This document shows, in pieces, positions 33,611 to 44,548 of a stretch of 64,000 nucleotides of DNA. The first letter of the stretch is position 1, and each line of letters starts with the position of its first letter. The DNA is taken from contig JAANYP010000825.1 of the NCBI GenBank assembly GCA_020465985.1, positions 517,501 through 581,500 of the forward strand, written 5' to 3'. The DNA comes from Centrapalus pauciflorus. Lineage: Eukaryota; Streptophyta; Magnoliopsida; Asterales; Asteraceae. Below the pieces are notes generated by a model. It saw only the letters and a program-made list of their open reading frames with translations, searched no databases and had not been told where the DNA came from. A program made the position numbers and the translations under genes.

Positions 33611-36600
33611 ATCTCCCTCTTTTCGATCATTGTGGATGAACTCGGGCGTGATCAGTTTTTCTTTGAGTCCAAGGACGTCGTCGAACCGTCGAGTCACTTG
33701 CCTTATATGTAGCCTCTCGTTCAACAATTCTATGCCACTGAGTATGTCTTGAATATCCTTCGGTTTTCGTTTAAGTTCTGAGTTTTGAGCATCGTCTTCT
33801 TGTATTCTCTTGGTGAGTTCAGCTCTAACCAATCTGAGAGTACCGTCGGAGTAGCAAGGAAAATCCTCAATGCGTATAAACTTTTTCCTCCCTTTCTGGT
33901 TCAAAAAAATGATTCCCAGCTGCCCCCTCATCAAGACTTTGAAAGCTGGATAGTGGTCTAGAAGAAAGATATCTTGCTCTGGAGCTCTTAGACCGACGTT
34001 AACCAAAGCACCCTCAATCTCCATTTGAAAATCTCTTAAGCACATAACAATAGAGCGGCGAATCATGCTTCTGACAAGGGCGGCAACAGCGATGACATGA
34101 GATACACGTTTTTTAATCTTGTTTTTCAATTTGTCGTGCAGAAACTCAATGTCATCAATGTTTACAAAATCTAGGTCACTTTCATGCAAAAACTGTACAG
34201 ATCCATCCTGTTGGAGCACTTCAAATGCAGGAGTGAATACTCGAGCTCTTTTATCCATATGAATGTTGTTGATCTTTACAATCTTTGATTTTGACCAATA
34301 TTTGTCCTTTTCTCTCTTTTCCCTTAGCATCATCTAATGTATTCTACCTGTTCAGCTCTAGATGCATCTATTAAAACCATGAGAAGATGTCTGCTGTATG
34401 ATCCGGGTCGCTTTCTAAAAACCATTTTGAATTTTTCTTAAAGAAAGGGGTTTTGAAACTGCTTTGCATGGAATTTTCTCAAATAATCTTTTAAACCTTG
34501 GACCGGAGGTTCTTCTAGCTCAGCAAGAGGAGCTTCTAGAAGTTTCAAAACTCGAGTCCTCCGGTCCTGCTTTAGCTCTTCTTTTATCTCTCCAGACAGA
34601 GACTGCACTTGACCCTTAGAGTACCACCGAAGCCATTCTATGTCAGTTAGATCGTACCTTGGAGTTACTTCAGGTCTAGTATCAAAGCAGTCTACTGTTT
34701 GGGGACTTGAAGACTCGGCAGTATGGGCAGGTGGGTTTGATTGGGCTGGTGGGATTTCTTGGACTGTTGGGGTAGTTTGGACTGGAGGGCTTTCTTTGGG
34801 AGTAGGAGATGAAGTTTGGATAGAAGATACAATTTCTTCTTGAGGCACGTGGGTTGGGGAATTTAAGAACTCGAAGGAAGATGATGATTTCTGTGGAGAC
34901 TCAGGTTCAGGCTTGGGAATAATCAGATGATAGTCTTGGTCATTATCAAAGTTTGTGTCGGACACTAAAATAACCTCAACTTTTTCAAAGATAGGCTCAT
35001 ATTCTACCATTGCCGAAAGAGGATATAAAGGTGCAACCCCTTGAAAAATTTGTTCACACTCCATCAGTTCCTGAGCCTCAGAAGCCTTTTCCCCAAACCC
35101 TTGTTATGATGCTTCTACTTCTTGTACTACTCCCCCTACACTTGGCATCTAGTCCTCAGAATGAACCCGTTGATGCTTCTCCCCCTCATGGTGATCAGGG
35201 TCGTCCTGATCGTCATGCTTTCTTTTTAGGGAGTCAGCCTGAGAATGGCATTGTAGTTCTATTATGGCAGATTCGAGGCGGTCCATTCTGCTGTTTATCT
35301 GCTCTTGGAATTGAAGAATGAGTCATGTAAGCGCGTCCATTTTGTCTGAGAGCTCTGATATTTGTGCTTGGACTGAACGGGTACCTGGTGGTGGCAGATC
35401 CTCAGAGGCAACACCCTTCCACTTGATAAATGATAAAAGGGCGGTATGTCGCTCCTCGGCAGCTTCCTTATGGGCATCCTGGTCAGCCCGGGTAATAACA
35501 CCAGCAGCACGAAGAGCCTCTCTTAACATCTTGAGAGATATCTCAGGATGACCTGATGTTGATGGCATTTGTGTGTCAACATCAGGTCTTCCTTCCGTCA
35601 TTTCTGGCTCCACTGCGGGATGTGACCTGCTTCAACATGTGACCTGCTTCAACATCACCTCTCTCCGAGTGAGAGGGTGATGGTGTATGTGCATAATCCT
35701 CGTGGAATGAAGTGGTTTCCTGTTGAGGGGATAGCAAGTGGATGGTGAGGGTGATTTCGACCACTGGACTGGTGGTCTTTTGGTAGGTTGTCCGGATGAT
35801 AGAGCTGAGAACTCCCTCAGATGCAGCACCCTCATCTCTTAATTGCACAGAGACGGTCCGTTCGGAATCGACCGCCTCTTCCTGCTCACCTTCAACTCCC
35901 TCCCTTACCTCAGACATCTCTTGCTCACCCAAACTCAAAATATTTTCAATTGCCACCTCAACTCCCTCTATCTCACTCAATCGCTCCTCACCTTCGGACT
36001 TGTTAGGCTCAGTCAGGTCTGACTGAGCCTCATCCAGATGGATAGCCCTGATGTAGTCCCTTACCCTTTCAGTCTGAACAGCTTGATGTAGCAGCGATAG
36101 TAGGATATCCATTACCGCTACATTTGCTGTTGCCAGTGGGATCTTTATTGTTTGAAGCGAGGCAGTGAAGTAAACATCTGCCTCGCGACATTCATGAATA
36201 TCGTCGTCCTGGTCCATGGCGAATTGGATGATGAGTTGTAAGACCCTCTGGAATGGAATGTACTTTCGCCCGCGTCTGGTTCTTTACTCGAGCACCGCTC
36301 TCTTTAACTCCTCGAATATGAATGCCGCATAGTCATAATGTCTATCATATACGAAGTTGGCAAACATAGCTAGTACTTGGATGGAGGCGGAGTCGTAACC
36401 TGAGTGTTTTCTGGTGAAACACTTGTTGATGATATCAAATTGGACTCGCCAGTGTGATTGAAGGTGTTTTGTTCGGAATTCTGATGGCTTGGTGAGTGGC
36501 CCATCATATCATAGGGTTTTGATCTCGTCAAGGGTTTCAAGTAGAGAAGGAATGGGGGCAAAGGCGTATTTTGTGACGAAATGGTTTTCAGCCGGAAGAC

Positions 36601-36843
36601 GAAGAATGTGGCGGATGGCTTCTTGTGTGATCTTGATTAGAACAGAGTCGATGGAAGTGGTGAAGTGGGGTTCAGCATCAGAAACAAAGGTGAGGTGATG
36701 CCAAAATTGTTGAAGGTATATTGAAGGTACGAATATGGCGGTGGTCAGGGCGTAAAAGATTGGGTGGCCTTTGAGGATATCAAAAGTGATATCCTGTGCG
36801 TCATGGCAAAGTGTGGAAATGTGAAGTTGCGAGTTATGTGGAG
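33605..36843 (-). pseudogene. Element A': post-pol ORF, disrupted
   Basis: This inverted relative of the element A ORF is broken into pieces (33605-34333, 34438-35064, 35323-35613, 35582-36217, plus upstream sequence to 36843) by frameshifts and stops. The C-terminal piece matches A closely (SMIRRSIVMCLRDFQME, CYSDGTLRLVRAEL, RLHIRQVTRRFDDVLGL). The last codons run through the polypurine tract into the LTR. Unlike A, it keeps the N-terminal helical module: about 36.2-36.8 kb translates to segments such as HPIFYALTTAIFV, YLQQFWHH and ITQEAIRHIL, paralleling ORF F. It is cut at 36843 by the LTR of element B, so the true start and any promoter are lost. Confidence 0.75.
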
Positions 36844-37951
36844 TGTAGGTCCCAAAAGGTTTCCCTAGAGTATTGTTCTAAGCTGTAGAGGGGGGGGGGG
36901 GGTGAATACAGCAAATTAAAATTCAACACTCTTTTCTCAATGTTTGGGCATACTATTAACAAATGTTAATTACAAATTGACTGCGGAAAGATTCAAGCTG
37001 AGATGACAGATACAACAGATGTTTCAACTAATCTAAGACACACTCAGACTAGATACAATGAATACACTCACTTAGATGAACTCACTGATTTTACAAGACA
37101 CAGATGGACAGCTTGAGTATGAACAGCTTAGACACACGTACTGTTATATTCAAGCATACTTGCATGCATGAAAAACACACTTTGATGCATGATCTGATTT
37201 CTCACTCTTGGTTATCTCACAATCCTTAGAAGCTTCCTTTTATACTCTCACTGAGAATCTCAGTGAAGCTTCTTCATTGGACGAGGAGATAGTGGGATGC
37301 TTTCCAAAAAGACAAAACAACTTTTCTGCACATTCTGATAAGGCAGATTTGTCTTCATGTGGCAGAATCTTTGTCTTTTCCTTTTTGTCACTGTTGCATA
37401 AGGCTTTAACCAAAAGAGGAATGTCAACTTTGCATCTTTCTTCTTTTGTTAAGGCCATTTTGATATAAGAAATGGTCTGTCACCCATTTCAAATATCCGT
37501 TTGTCTTCATGTAACAGAACAGCGTAGGCAGGCTTTTGCAGTTTCTGTTTTCCACTTTGTCTTCGACTTGAAAACTGATCTTGTAGCAAAAAACAATACA
37601 TGAGGACTTGGAAACATATTCCATAAAGTGTTTAGCCTGTTCACAAAGAACAGTATCTGTTCACAAAGAACAGAACACTTAGAATCTGTCCAAGCTGCTC
37701 AACAGAACAGAGCAGCGTAGACAGTTCATGTCCAGCATGTTCAGCAGACTAAACAGCTTGGACAATCTGCTATTGTTGCAACGAATGCAACAGAGTAAAC
37801 AGCTTCGAATCTTATTGCAAATCACTTTTCAAGTTTCAATAAGGCATAAACAGGCCTTAAATTATACCTTCAAGTACATCAAATAGGTTTGATTAAACAT
37901 CTCCCTCTAAAATGTAGAGCAGGTTTGACTGAGGCCTTTTTGTGCCTAACA
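36844..37951 (-). repeat. 3' LTR of copia element B (1108 bp)
   Basis: Minus orientation: it starts TGTTAGGCACAAAAAGG at 37951 and ends GGGACCTACA at 36844. It is the same family as the LTR at 51958-53081. It contains a long poly-G tract (about 36889-36902) and many CAAGCTGYT-like motifs near 37690-37760. It is inserted in the A' post-pol ORF. The ORFs at 37208-37468 and 37240-37458 are LTR sequence, not genes. Confidence 0.85.
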
Positions 37952-37965
37952 ATCTCCCCCTGTTT
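37952..37965 (-). other. Polypurine tract of element B
   Basis: The minus strand reads AAACAGGGGGAGAT directly before the LTR start at 37951. Confidence 0.85.
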
Positions 37966-38310
37966 GCAATAATCAGTCTAAGCTGATTTTATCAATAATC
38001 ACTATATATTTTTACAATACATTTTGCTGAAATGAAATTACAACATCAAAGTAAAGTAAAAGATCAGTTTATATATATACTGCTTTTTTTTAATACATAA
38101 ACAACACATGTTTTTGCAAAAGTACAACTGATGTACTAGAGCATATTACAACTGATGTAAAAATAAAAGTTACAACTTTTGTAACAAAGTACAACTTATG
38201 TACATGGAAATTCAACAATTTGGACTGTTGATAATGGGAGCAAATAATGGCAAGCCTGTCCAACAGATGGACAACTTCCATTCTTCACCTACTCAGATAG
38301 TAGATGGACT

Positions 38311-41300
38311 TCAAGACAGTGGTGGTGGCACTCCTTCTTCAAACATTTTCTCAAGCTCTTCCCTGGTTTCCTCCAAATCCTCTATTTCAACTCTTAGAAA
38401 CATGAAACTGAGATGTTGAAGCTCCCCTCTTTCATAGAAGCCTCTGAGCTGATCCTAGATGGCTGTTCTCCACTTTATGGATTGCCTGAAGGAGTTTGCA
38501 AGTCTGAATGCAACAAGCTGTTTGAGACCCACTTTTTGCAGATATTATGCTCTTTGGAAGCACCTCTTCTTTGTAAGGGGATCTACAAAAAATGCCCCCA
38601 GCTCAGGTTCCTCAATCAGCTTGCCTTCCTCAAATTCTACCTCTTTGGGCAGGCTGTGGTCTACTCCTTTGATCTCTACTGCATAATCACCTTGTTCAAT
38701 CATGATCAGGAGTTCCTCCGGCTCTGAATCCTTCATGTTCCTCTTGGCCTTTATTTTGGGGTAAGTCACTGAGACACCCTTACTTAGTTCTTCTGAGATC
38801 AGGCCAAGATTTTTCACCCTTTCCATCAACTTTTTGACATATGCCCTGATAGTCTTAGCCGTTTCAGAATTAGACTGGCTTAGGGCAACTGCCAACTCCA
38901 CCCATTCTTTGCATCCCATCTGTGTAACGTCAGTGTAATCATATGCTTCCAGTTCTGGGCCTGTTGCACCCATTCTGGTTATCTGTAGCTTCCACTGTTT
39001 GCCTTTTCTTGAGATGGGAACAACTTTGACAATAGATTCCTTGGCAAGTCTGCTGTCAGCAACATCAAAGAACTTTTTCCTTGCCAAGTTGTCAAAGTGT
39101 ATTTGGGCTCTTGCAGAGGATGCTTGTTTGGACTTGGTCACAGAGACAAGAGCACCCTTTTCCTTATCACCTTCCTTCTCAACCGCTGACTCTTTAGCAG
39201 CTTCAAGCAGTTTTCTTTGCACATCCAAAGAAGGCATTTTAATTTTTCTTGCCTCTTAGAATGCAAAGGATCTGGCAGCTTTCGCTGAGGCTTCTTCCTT
39301 TCTTAGTCTTTCCAGGGCTTGGAGCTGTTCATCTCTGAACTCATAGTATTTCTCCATAGGAATACCCATTTCCTTAGCCCTTGCCTTGTCAAACTTTAGT
39401 TGCGCTGCTCTTTGGTGGTCAGGGTCAAAAGTTGCTTTCTTCTTTCCTTTGGCTGTTATAGTTTGAACAGCTTCAGGAACCTCTTCTTCTTCTTCTTCTT
39501 CTTCTTCCAAAATCAGATGTTTCCTTCTGCCTGGCCCGTCCCCAGGTATGGATTCCTCCCCCTTAGTTTGTGCAGGGTTTGGAGATCCAGCCTGAGTAGG
39601 CTGAGCAGCTTCAGTGTGATGAGAGACATGTGCAGCTGGACCTGTTTGGGATGCACCTGCTGCTTGACCAACAAATGCTGGTTTCTCCTTAGAAGGAGAA
39701 GAGGTTTTCTCCCCCTTAGACTTAGTCTTTGAGGCAGAAAACTTCTCCTCTTTTGAAGGAGATGACATAGAGCCTTTAACATATGGTTTGCCTGGAGAAA
39801 CAAATTCAGCAGGCTTAGCAGCAGTTCTGGCAGCGGGCTTGGGGCCAACCAGGCTGTGCACTAAGAAAGCCAGATTTTCCTTAACCTCTGCAAGCTGTGT
39901 AAGGCAGGTCTGAAGAGAAGAGGATTGGGAAACAACAATTGAGGACAGCTTGACGAGATTTTCTCTGTCAGAAGCTGTGAACAGCAAACTTCGAATTTGT
40001 GCAAGATGTAATTCAAGAGAGTCTTGCACATCATCAAGGTTTGCTGACACAGAATTTGACAGAGAGACAATTAGAGAGTTTAAGTTGGCCAGTGTAGTAG
40101 GAAGGGTAGTAGTGCAAGCGGTGAGGAGAGTGGACAGCTGTTGGGATATGGCTGTCATTGAGGACACAGAGTCCTGTTGATGTGAGAGGATAGAGGAGAG
40201 TGTAGTGGAGACGTTTTGTAGCTGTGCAGTGAGGGCAAGAAGCTGTGAGGACTGGTCAGTGTGAGGAGTGGTTGGAAAGGAATTCTTGAACAGATCAAAG
40301 AATCCCTAGAGCTGTGCAGACATAGAGTCTGAGATTATAGAGGGTAGGGAAGTCATGGAATTTTTCAAAGAGCCAATTTTGTTGGTCAGCAAAGAAAGTT
40401 GATCCTTCAAAGGAAGATCTTTGGGGGATGAAAGAGTGTGAGTGGACTGTTTGGATTGTGTAGAGGGTGAGGAATGAGATGAGGATGAGGCAGGTGTTTA
40501 AGGATGGGATGGAGAGGGAAGGGTGACTTTGGACAGAATTTCCATAGCCTGGGCAAAAGTGATATGACTCAGCTTGGAAGGGTCAATGGGTCCCTCAGCA
40601 GTGGCTGTAGCTGCTTCATCATGAGAAGGGGTAGAAGATGGTAGCCTTTCAGATGCTGCTTGTGTTGCAGCACCTTCATCAAGGCCTGGGATGGTTGCCT
40701 CAGCAACACCTTGGTTTAGAGGTGCCTCATCATCGGGAGATGGGATGTGCATTTCAACATCAGCAGTGGTGAAATCTGCTGATGGAATTTGCATATGAGG
40801 TGCAGCCTCACCAGAGGGATGGTATGTTCCCTGAGGTTCATCAGCTTGGGAGATTGGTCCTTCAACAGTTGTTGGGTGTACAACAGCCGTATCATGAGGA
40901 GCAGAAGTTGGAGGCTGATCTACTGGATGGTCTAATCCAGCAGGTTTGGCACCTCGTGCAGACTCAGCTTGTGTAGGAGAAGTATAGAGTGGAGACTGTG
41001 TGGACTCAGTGTGGAGTGGAGTGAACTCCTGTCCTTCAATATTCTCAGCATGTTGGGAGACTGGAATAGCTGATGTGGTAGTCTCCATATGTACAACTGG
41101 ATCCTATTGTGAGGAACCAGAGGGCCTAAGCTGACTCAGGGTAGACTCTTGTTGGAGTGAAGCCTACTCCAAATGTGCTGAACCTTCTCCCAAAATAAGA
41201 AAAGCAGCAGGGGTTGCTTCTTTTTCAACTGACTCCTGTTGAGAGGGGTCAGAGGGGCTAGTTGGATTGGTTGGTTTCTTTTTGGCTAACGTTTTGCGTC

Positions 41301-42502
41301 TGTAGAGTCTGAGAGAAGAAGTGGAGGACAGATTTTGTGGAGAGGCGATGAGGGGTTCTGTTTGGACTGGTGGTGAGACTGGGTCAGAAACAGGTGGGTT
41401 GGCCTGTTCCATAGTCTCAGGTGCCACAGAGGCACCAGCCACAAAGGCTTCAAGTTCAACATATGAATCAGGGTGAGAAGCCTGCTCCCCCTCAGCCACA
41501 GAGGCTGATGGGGCAGACTTGGACCTAGCTGTTTTTGCCTTCTTGTGGACAGGCTCAGCTTCAGTCGTTTCCAGTACCCTTTTAACAAATTTGGTCCTAG
41601 ATTTGGATTTTCCTCGGGGAGCAGTCACTGGATCCACCCTCACAGTAGAGGGTCCTTCCACCATACCAAGCAACCTCCTCATTGGAGTAGATAGAGGGGG
41701 CTCACTTGGAAGTACAGGGGTGTAGAAAACTCTATTCCCAATCACTGGGAAAGCAGCAGTACGTAACATAGGCTGAGAGTTATACAAATGCTCACCACAG
41801 ACATGCTTGAAGATGAGGCTCAGAAACCTTGGATATCGAACAGCAGCTGGACGTGTTTCCTGCTGCACCAGGTTCCTCAAATTCATGAAAATCGACCGAG
41901 CCATGTTCATGTTAGTCCCATCTACGAGCTATAGGACTATTGGGATCTCATCACGGCTAAGCTGGTCAAAAGAACTAACTTTGCTGCTGAAGCTCATCAC
42001 CACAGAGGAAAATAGAAAGCTGTAAGTAGGTGATAGATCCTTCCTGAACAGGGTGGCTCCAATCTTAGGCTCTGCTACACCACAAACACGTAGCAGATTT
42101 CCCATCTGATCATTTTCAGGCTGTGGCTGATCATAAGTTTCAGCCACAGGGAGACGCAAAACTTCCCTGATAAGACCAGTAGTGATGTCAATGGTCTGAG
42201 TCCCATTGAGAATGGTTCCCCTTATGATTTTGGTTGCTGGGTCGTAGTCATAGGTGTACCAAAACTCATATACCATCTCCTAGTACATGATACCAGGAGT
42301 GGCAGTCATGGCGTAATGCAGAGGGTGAACCTTTAGAAACTCCACCATATCTTCATAACCTTTCCCCACATAGTTTTTGGGAATGGTTAGGTTGGTTATG
42401 TAGTTTGTGGGTTTCAGTGGTAGCATTGTGGTGACAGAAGAGTGTTTTCGAACATCATGCACCAACAAATACTAGTAGAAAGGGGTTGTTTTGGTGAGGC
42501 AT
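38311..42502 (-). pseudogene. Element B: post-pol ORF kept in one frame but with nine nonsense codons
   Basis: A single reading frame runs from about 42468 to a TGA at 38311-38313 with no frameshift. It is interrupted only by TAG at 42280, 41929, 41164, 41104, 40306 and 38455 and TAA at 40498, 39256 and 38545 (lower plus coordinate of each codon). A first ATG at 42500-42502 is separated from this frame by one small indel. The N-terminal part has the helical module (HPLHYAMTATPGIMY, YEFWYTYDYD, REVLRLPVAETYD, RYPRFLSLIF). The middle is P/S/T/E-rich with basic patches (KSKSRTKF, KKAKTARSKS). The C-terminal part has the strand-helix module (VVPISRKGKQWKLQI, CKEWVELAVALS). No membrane span or signal peptide is seen. 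It lies between pol (43203-43668) and the 3' LTR, like the ORFs of A and F. Confidence 0.8.
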
Positions 42503-42605
42503 AGTGTAAGTAGTGAGGATTATGAGCACAAGACACTTAGTCGAAATTAGGGTTCTTTGGAAGTTATGGAAGCAGTAAGGAAGATGAAGATGAAACAGTA
42601 GAGAG

Positions 42606-42613
42606 GTATTTAT
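42606..42613 (-). promoter_or_regulatory. TATA box (TATAAATA) upstream of the element B post-pol ORF
   Basis: The minus strand reads CCTATAAATACCTCTCT, a consensus plant TATA box followed by CT- and TTC-rich leader sequence. It is 104 bp before the first ATG at 42502, inside the element and far from either LTR. A separate transcript for the ORF is inferred, not shown. Confidence 0.6.
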
Positions 42614-43202
42614 AGGATTTGAGTGTGAGTGGGTATGAGAAAGAAAAGTTTGGGCGGTTGATTTGAAAATTTCTTTTAACGGAAAACGGAACGGTTGTCC
42701 ATGTCAGAATGGTTGTCAGACCACTCGAGCCCTTTTTAGTCACTAACACACGTTAACACACATTATCCGCAGTAATTAAGTTAAATAAATATAGAAATTA
42801 AGTAACTTAATTGTGAAGAAAGGTAATTATAACTGATGGTCTAAGCTGTTGGTCAAACCTGTGATGAACAGGGTTATCACAAGCTGTTCACTCTTCAAGC
42901 TGTTCATTCAACATGTTCAGCTATGAAAGAACAGGTTGTGTTCAATAGCTGACCAGGTTACATGACAATGTCTTGTATGACAGATTGAGAGAGCGAGCAG
43001 GTTGGAGGTTTGATCAACAGACTATGTTTGAGGTGAAAACTGATGTTGTCAAACCTGTTATACGCTCAAGCTGTTCAAGTTTTCAGAAATTGGCTAAGTG
43101 TAGAACATGCATAGCCTGTTCTGCCTAAGCTGTTCTGAGAAACTTGAGCAGTGTGAGACATATAATAACTTAGAACATTTGGGACACTTAGTCACTTTTA
43201 TT

Positions 43203-43668
43203 TTACATGCCCAGCTTGCTTACTAGATAATTAAACCTGTTTTCTTCAAGAGGCTTGGTGAAAATGTATGCAAGTTGTTCATCTGTGGAAATAAAACTTA
43301 TCTCCACATTCATTTCCTTTCTGGATGTGATCCCTGATGAAGTGATGTATGACGTCTATATGCTTTGTTCTGGAATGAAATACTGGATTGTTGGAGATAG
43401 CTATTGCACTTGTATTATCACACAGAATAGGAGTTTTCCTATGTACAAGTCCATAGTCTTCAAGCTGATGCTGCATCCATAGAATCTGCCCACGACAGCT
43501 TCCAGCGGCTATATACTCAGCTTCAGCAGTAGAAGTAGAAACTGAGTTCTGCTTCTTGCTACACCAACTTATATACTTACCACCAAGGAGTTGACACGCA
43601 CCTGTTGTGCTTTTTCTATCTAGCCTGCAGCCTGCAAAATCAGAATCTGAATAACCTTTAGCTCAAGA
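43203..43668 (-). pseudogene. Element B: RNase H remnant of copia pol
   Basis: Only the C-terminal RNase H region is left. It includes SDSDFAGCRLDRKSTTGAC, STAEAEYIAAGSC, LCDNTSAIAISNNP and HSRTKHIDVIHHFIRDH. One single-base frameshift occurs near 43310; the rest (ISTDEQLAYIFTKPL to the natural stop at 43203) is in another frame. The upstream part of pol is missing because the frame joins an LTR fragment of another element at 43668/43669. Confidence 0.85.
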
Positions 43669-43829
43669 GGCTATATGTAGGCTCCTTTAATTAACTATCA
43701 AGGAATGACACATTTGCCCCTTGAACTTTTACATACAAATAAACTAACTAGAAAATAAATACAAGAGTAAACATAATTTAAATAAATATTACAAAAGAGA
43801 TCCACAAGATCGAAATTTAATATCTAACA
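43669..43829 (-). repeat. LTR remnant, probably the 5' LTR of element A'
   Basis: From 43829 on the minus strand it reads TGTTAGATATTAAATTTCG, nearly the same as the A' LTR start at 33610. No polypurine tract precedes it; instead it interrupts an Athila-type LTR fragment at 43830. It breaks off after ~160 bp, fused to the pol remnant of element B. Confidence 0.65.
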
Positions 43830-44548
43830 GATACTGCGTAAAAATCCATATTAGTACTCCATGTTTGTGTTTCAGGGTCAAGAGATTAAAAGAAAGCAAC
43901 TCAAGAAAATTCAGAGCAAACCGAGCCAAAGGGGGTGCAGGCCTGCGCCACCCTGCGCTCCAAAACAGAAAGATCCAGCTGTCCAGATGAGTTCCAGCGT
44001 AGCCCAGCGTAACCCTAGCCGCACCTTGGAGCAGGGGGGGCGCATGCCTGCGCTTGGCCTGTGCTGGAACGGCACAAAAACGCGTTTCCCAGCATGTGAA
44101 ACCCTAATCTCGACTCCTCTATAAATAGAGGTCGATGGCAGCCTTAGAAATAAGTCCCGAAACGTGTGAAAGAGTTGGCGAAGCCCTGCCGGAGTGGATC
44201 TATGATACAAGAACGAAGACGGTGATTCGCAAGCTACAAGATGTCTCAGATCTACATTGTTGAATAACATACGATGAGCGGCTAATCTCATTAGCCGTTT
44301 GCAGATGATCTATGACTAAGTTTACTCTACTTTAATTTCTTATGTTTTGATGTATTCGTATTGATTGAGATATTCTATGTGTATGCAAATGATAAGCATT
44401 CAACTATGATTTTGATTGTATGTTTTGATCGGTAACAACAAGATAGTTTATAGTGGTATCATTATTTGTGCCGAGTCCATTAGCTTAGGGATTAAGACAA
44501 GTAATGAATATTGCATACGCTATGCCGAGATTTATTGGTTAAAACATG
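43830..44548 (+). repeat. Truncated Athila/Tat-like LTR, same family as 526-1730
   Basis: It is collinear with about 582-1375 of the solo LTR, including 'agattaaaagaaagcaact' and 'gatcggtaa'-type stretches, with base changes and small deletions. It lacks both ends. The left end is interrupted by the LTR remnant at 43829, and the right end departs from the family sequence near 44548. The ORFs at 43861-44124 and 43911-44291 lie in the LTR and are not genes. Confidence 0.8.

Noticed and set aside
38311..42468. Alternative genetic code or programmed read-through of TAG/TAA in element B
   Set aside because: The host gene (RBR) and the intact ORFs of F and the young chromovirus use standard stops, and the B copy is a pol-truncated remnant. 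Mutation by deamination is simpler.
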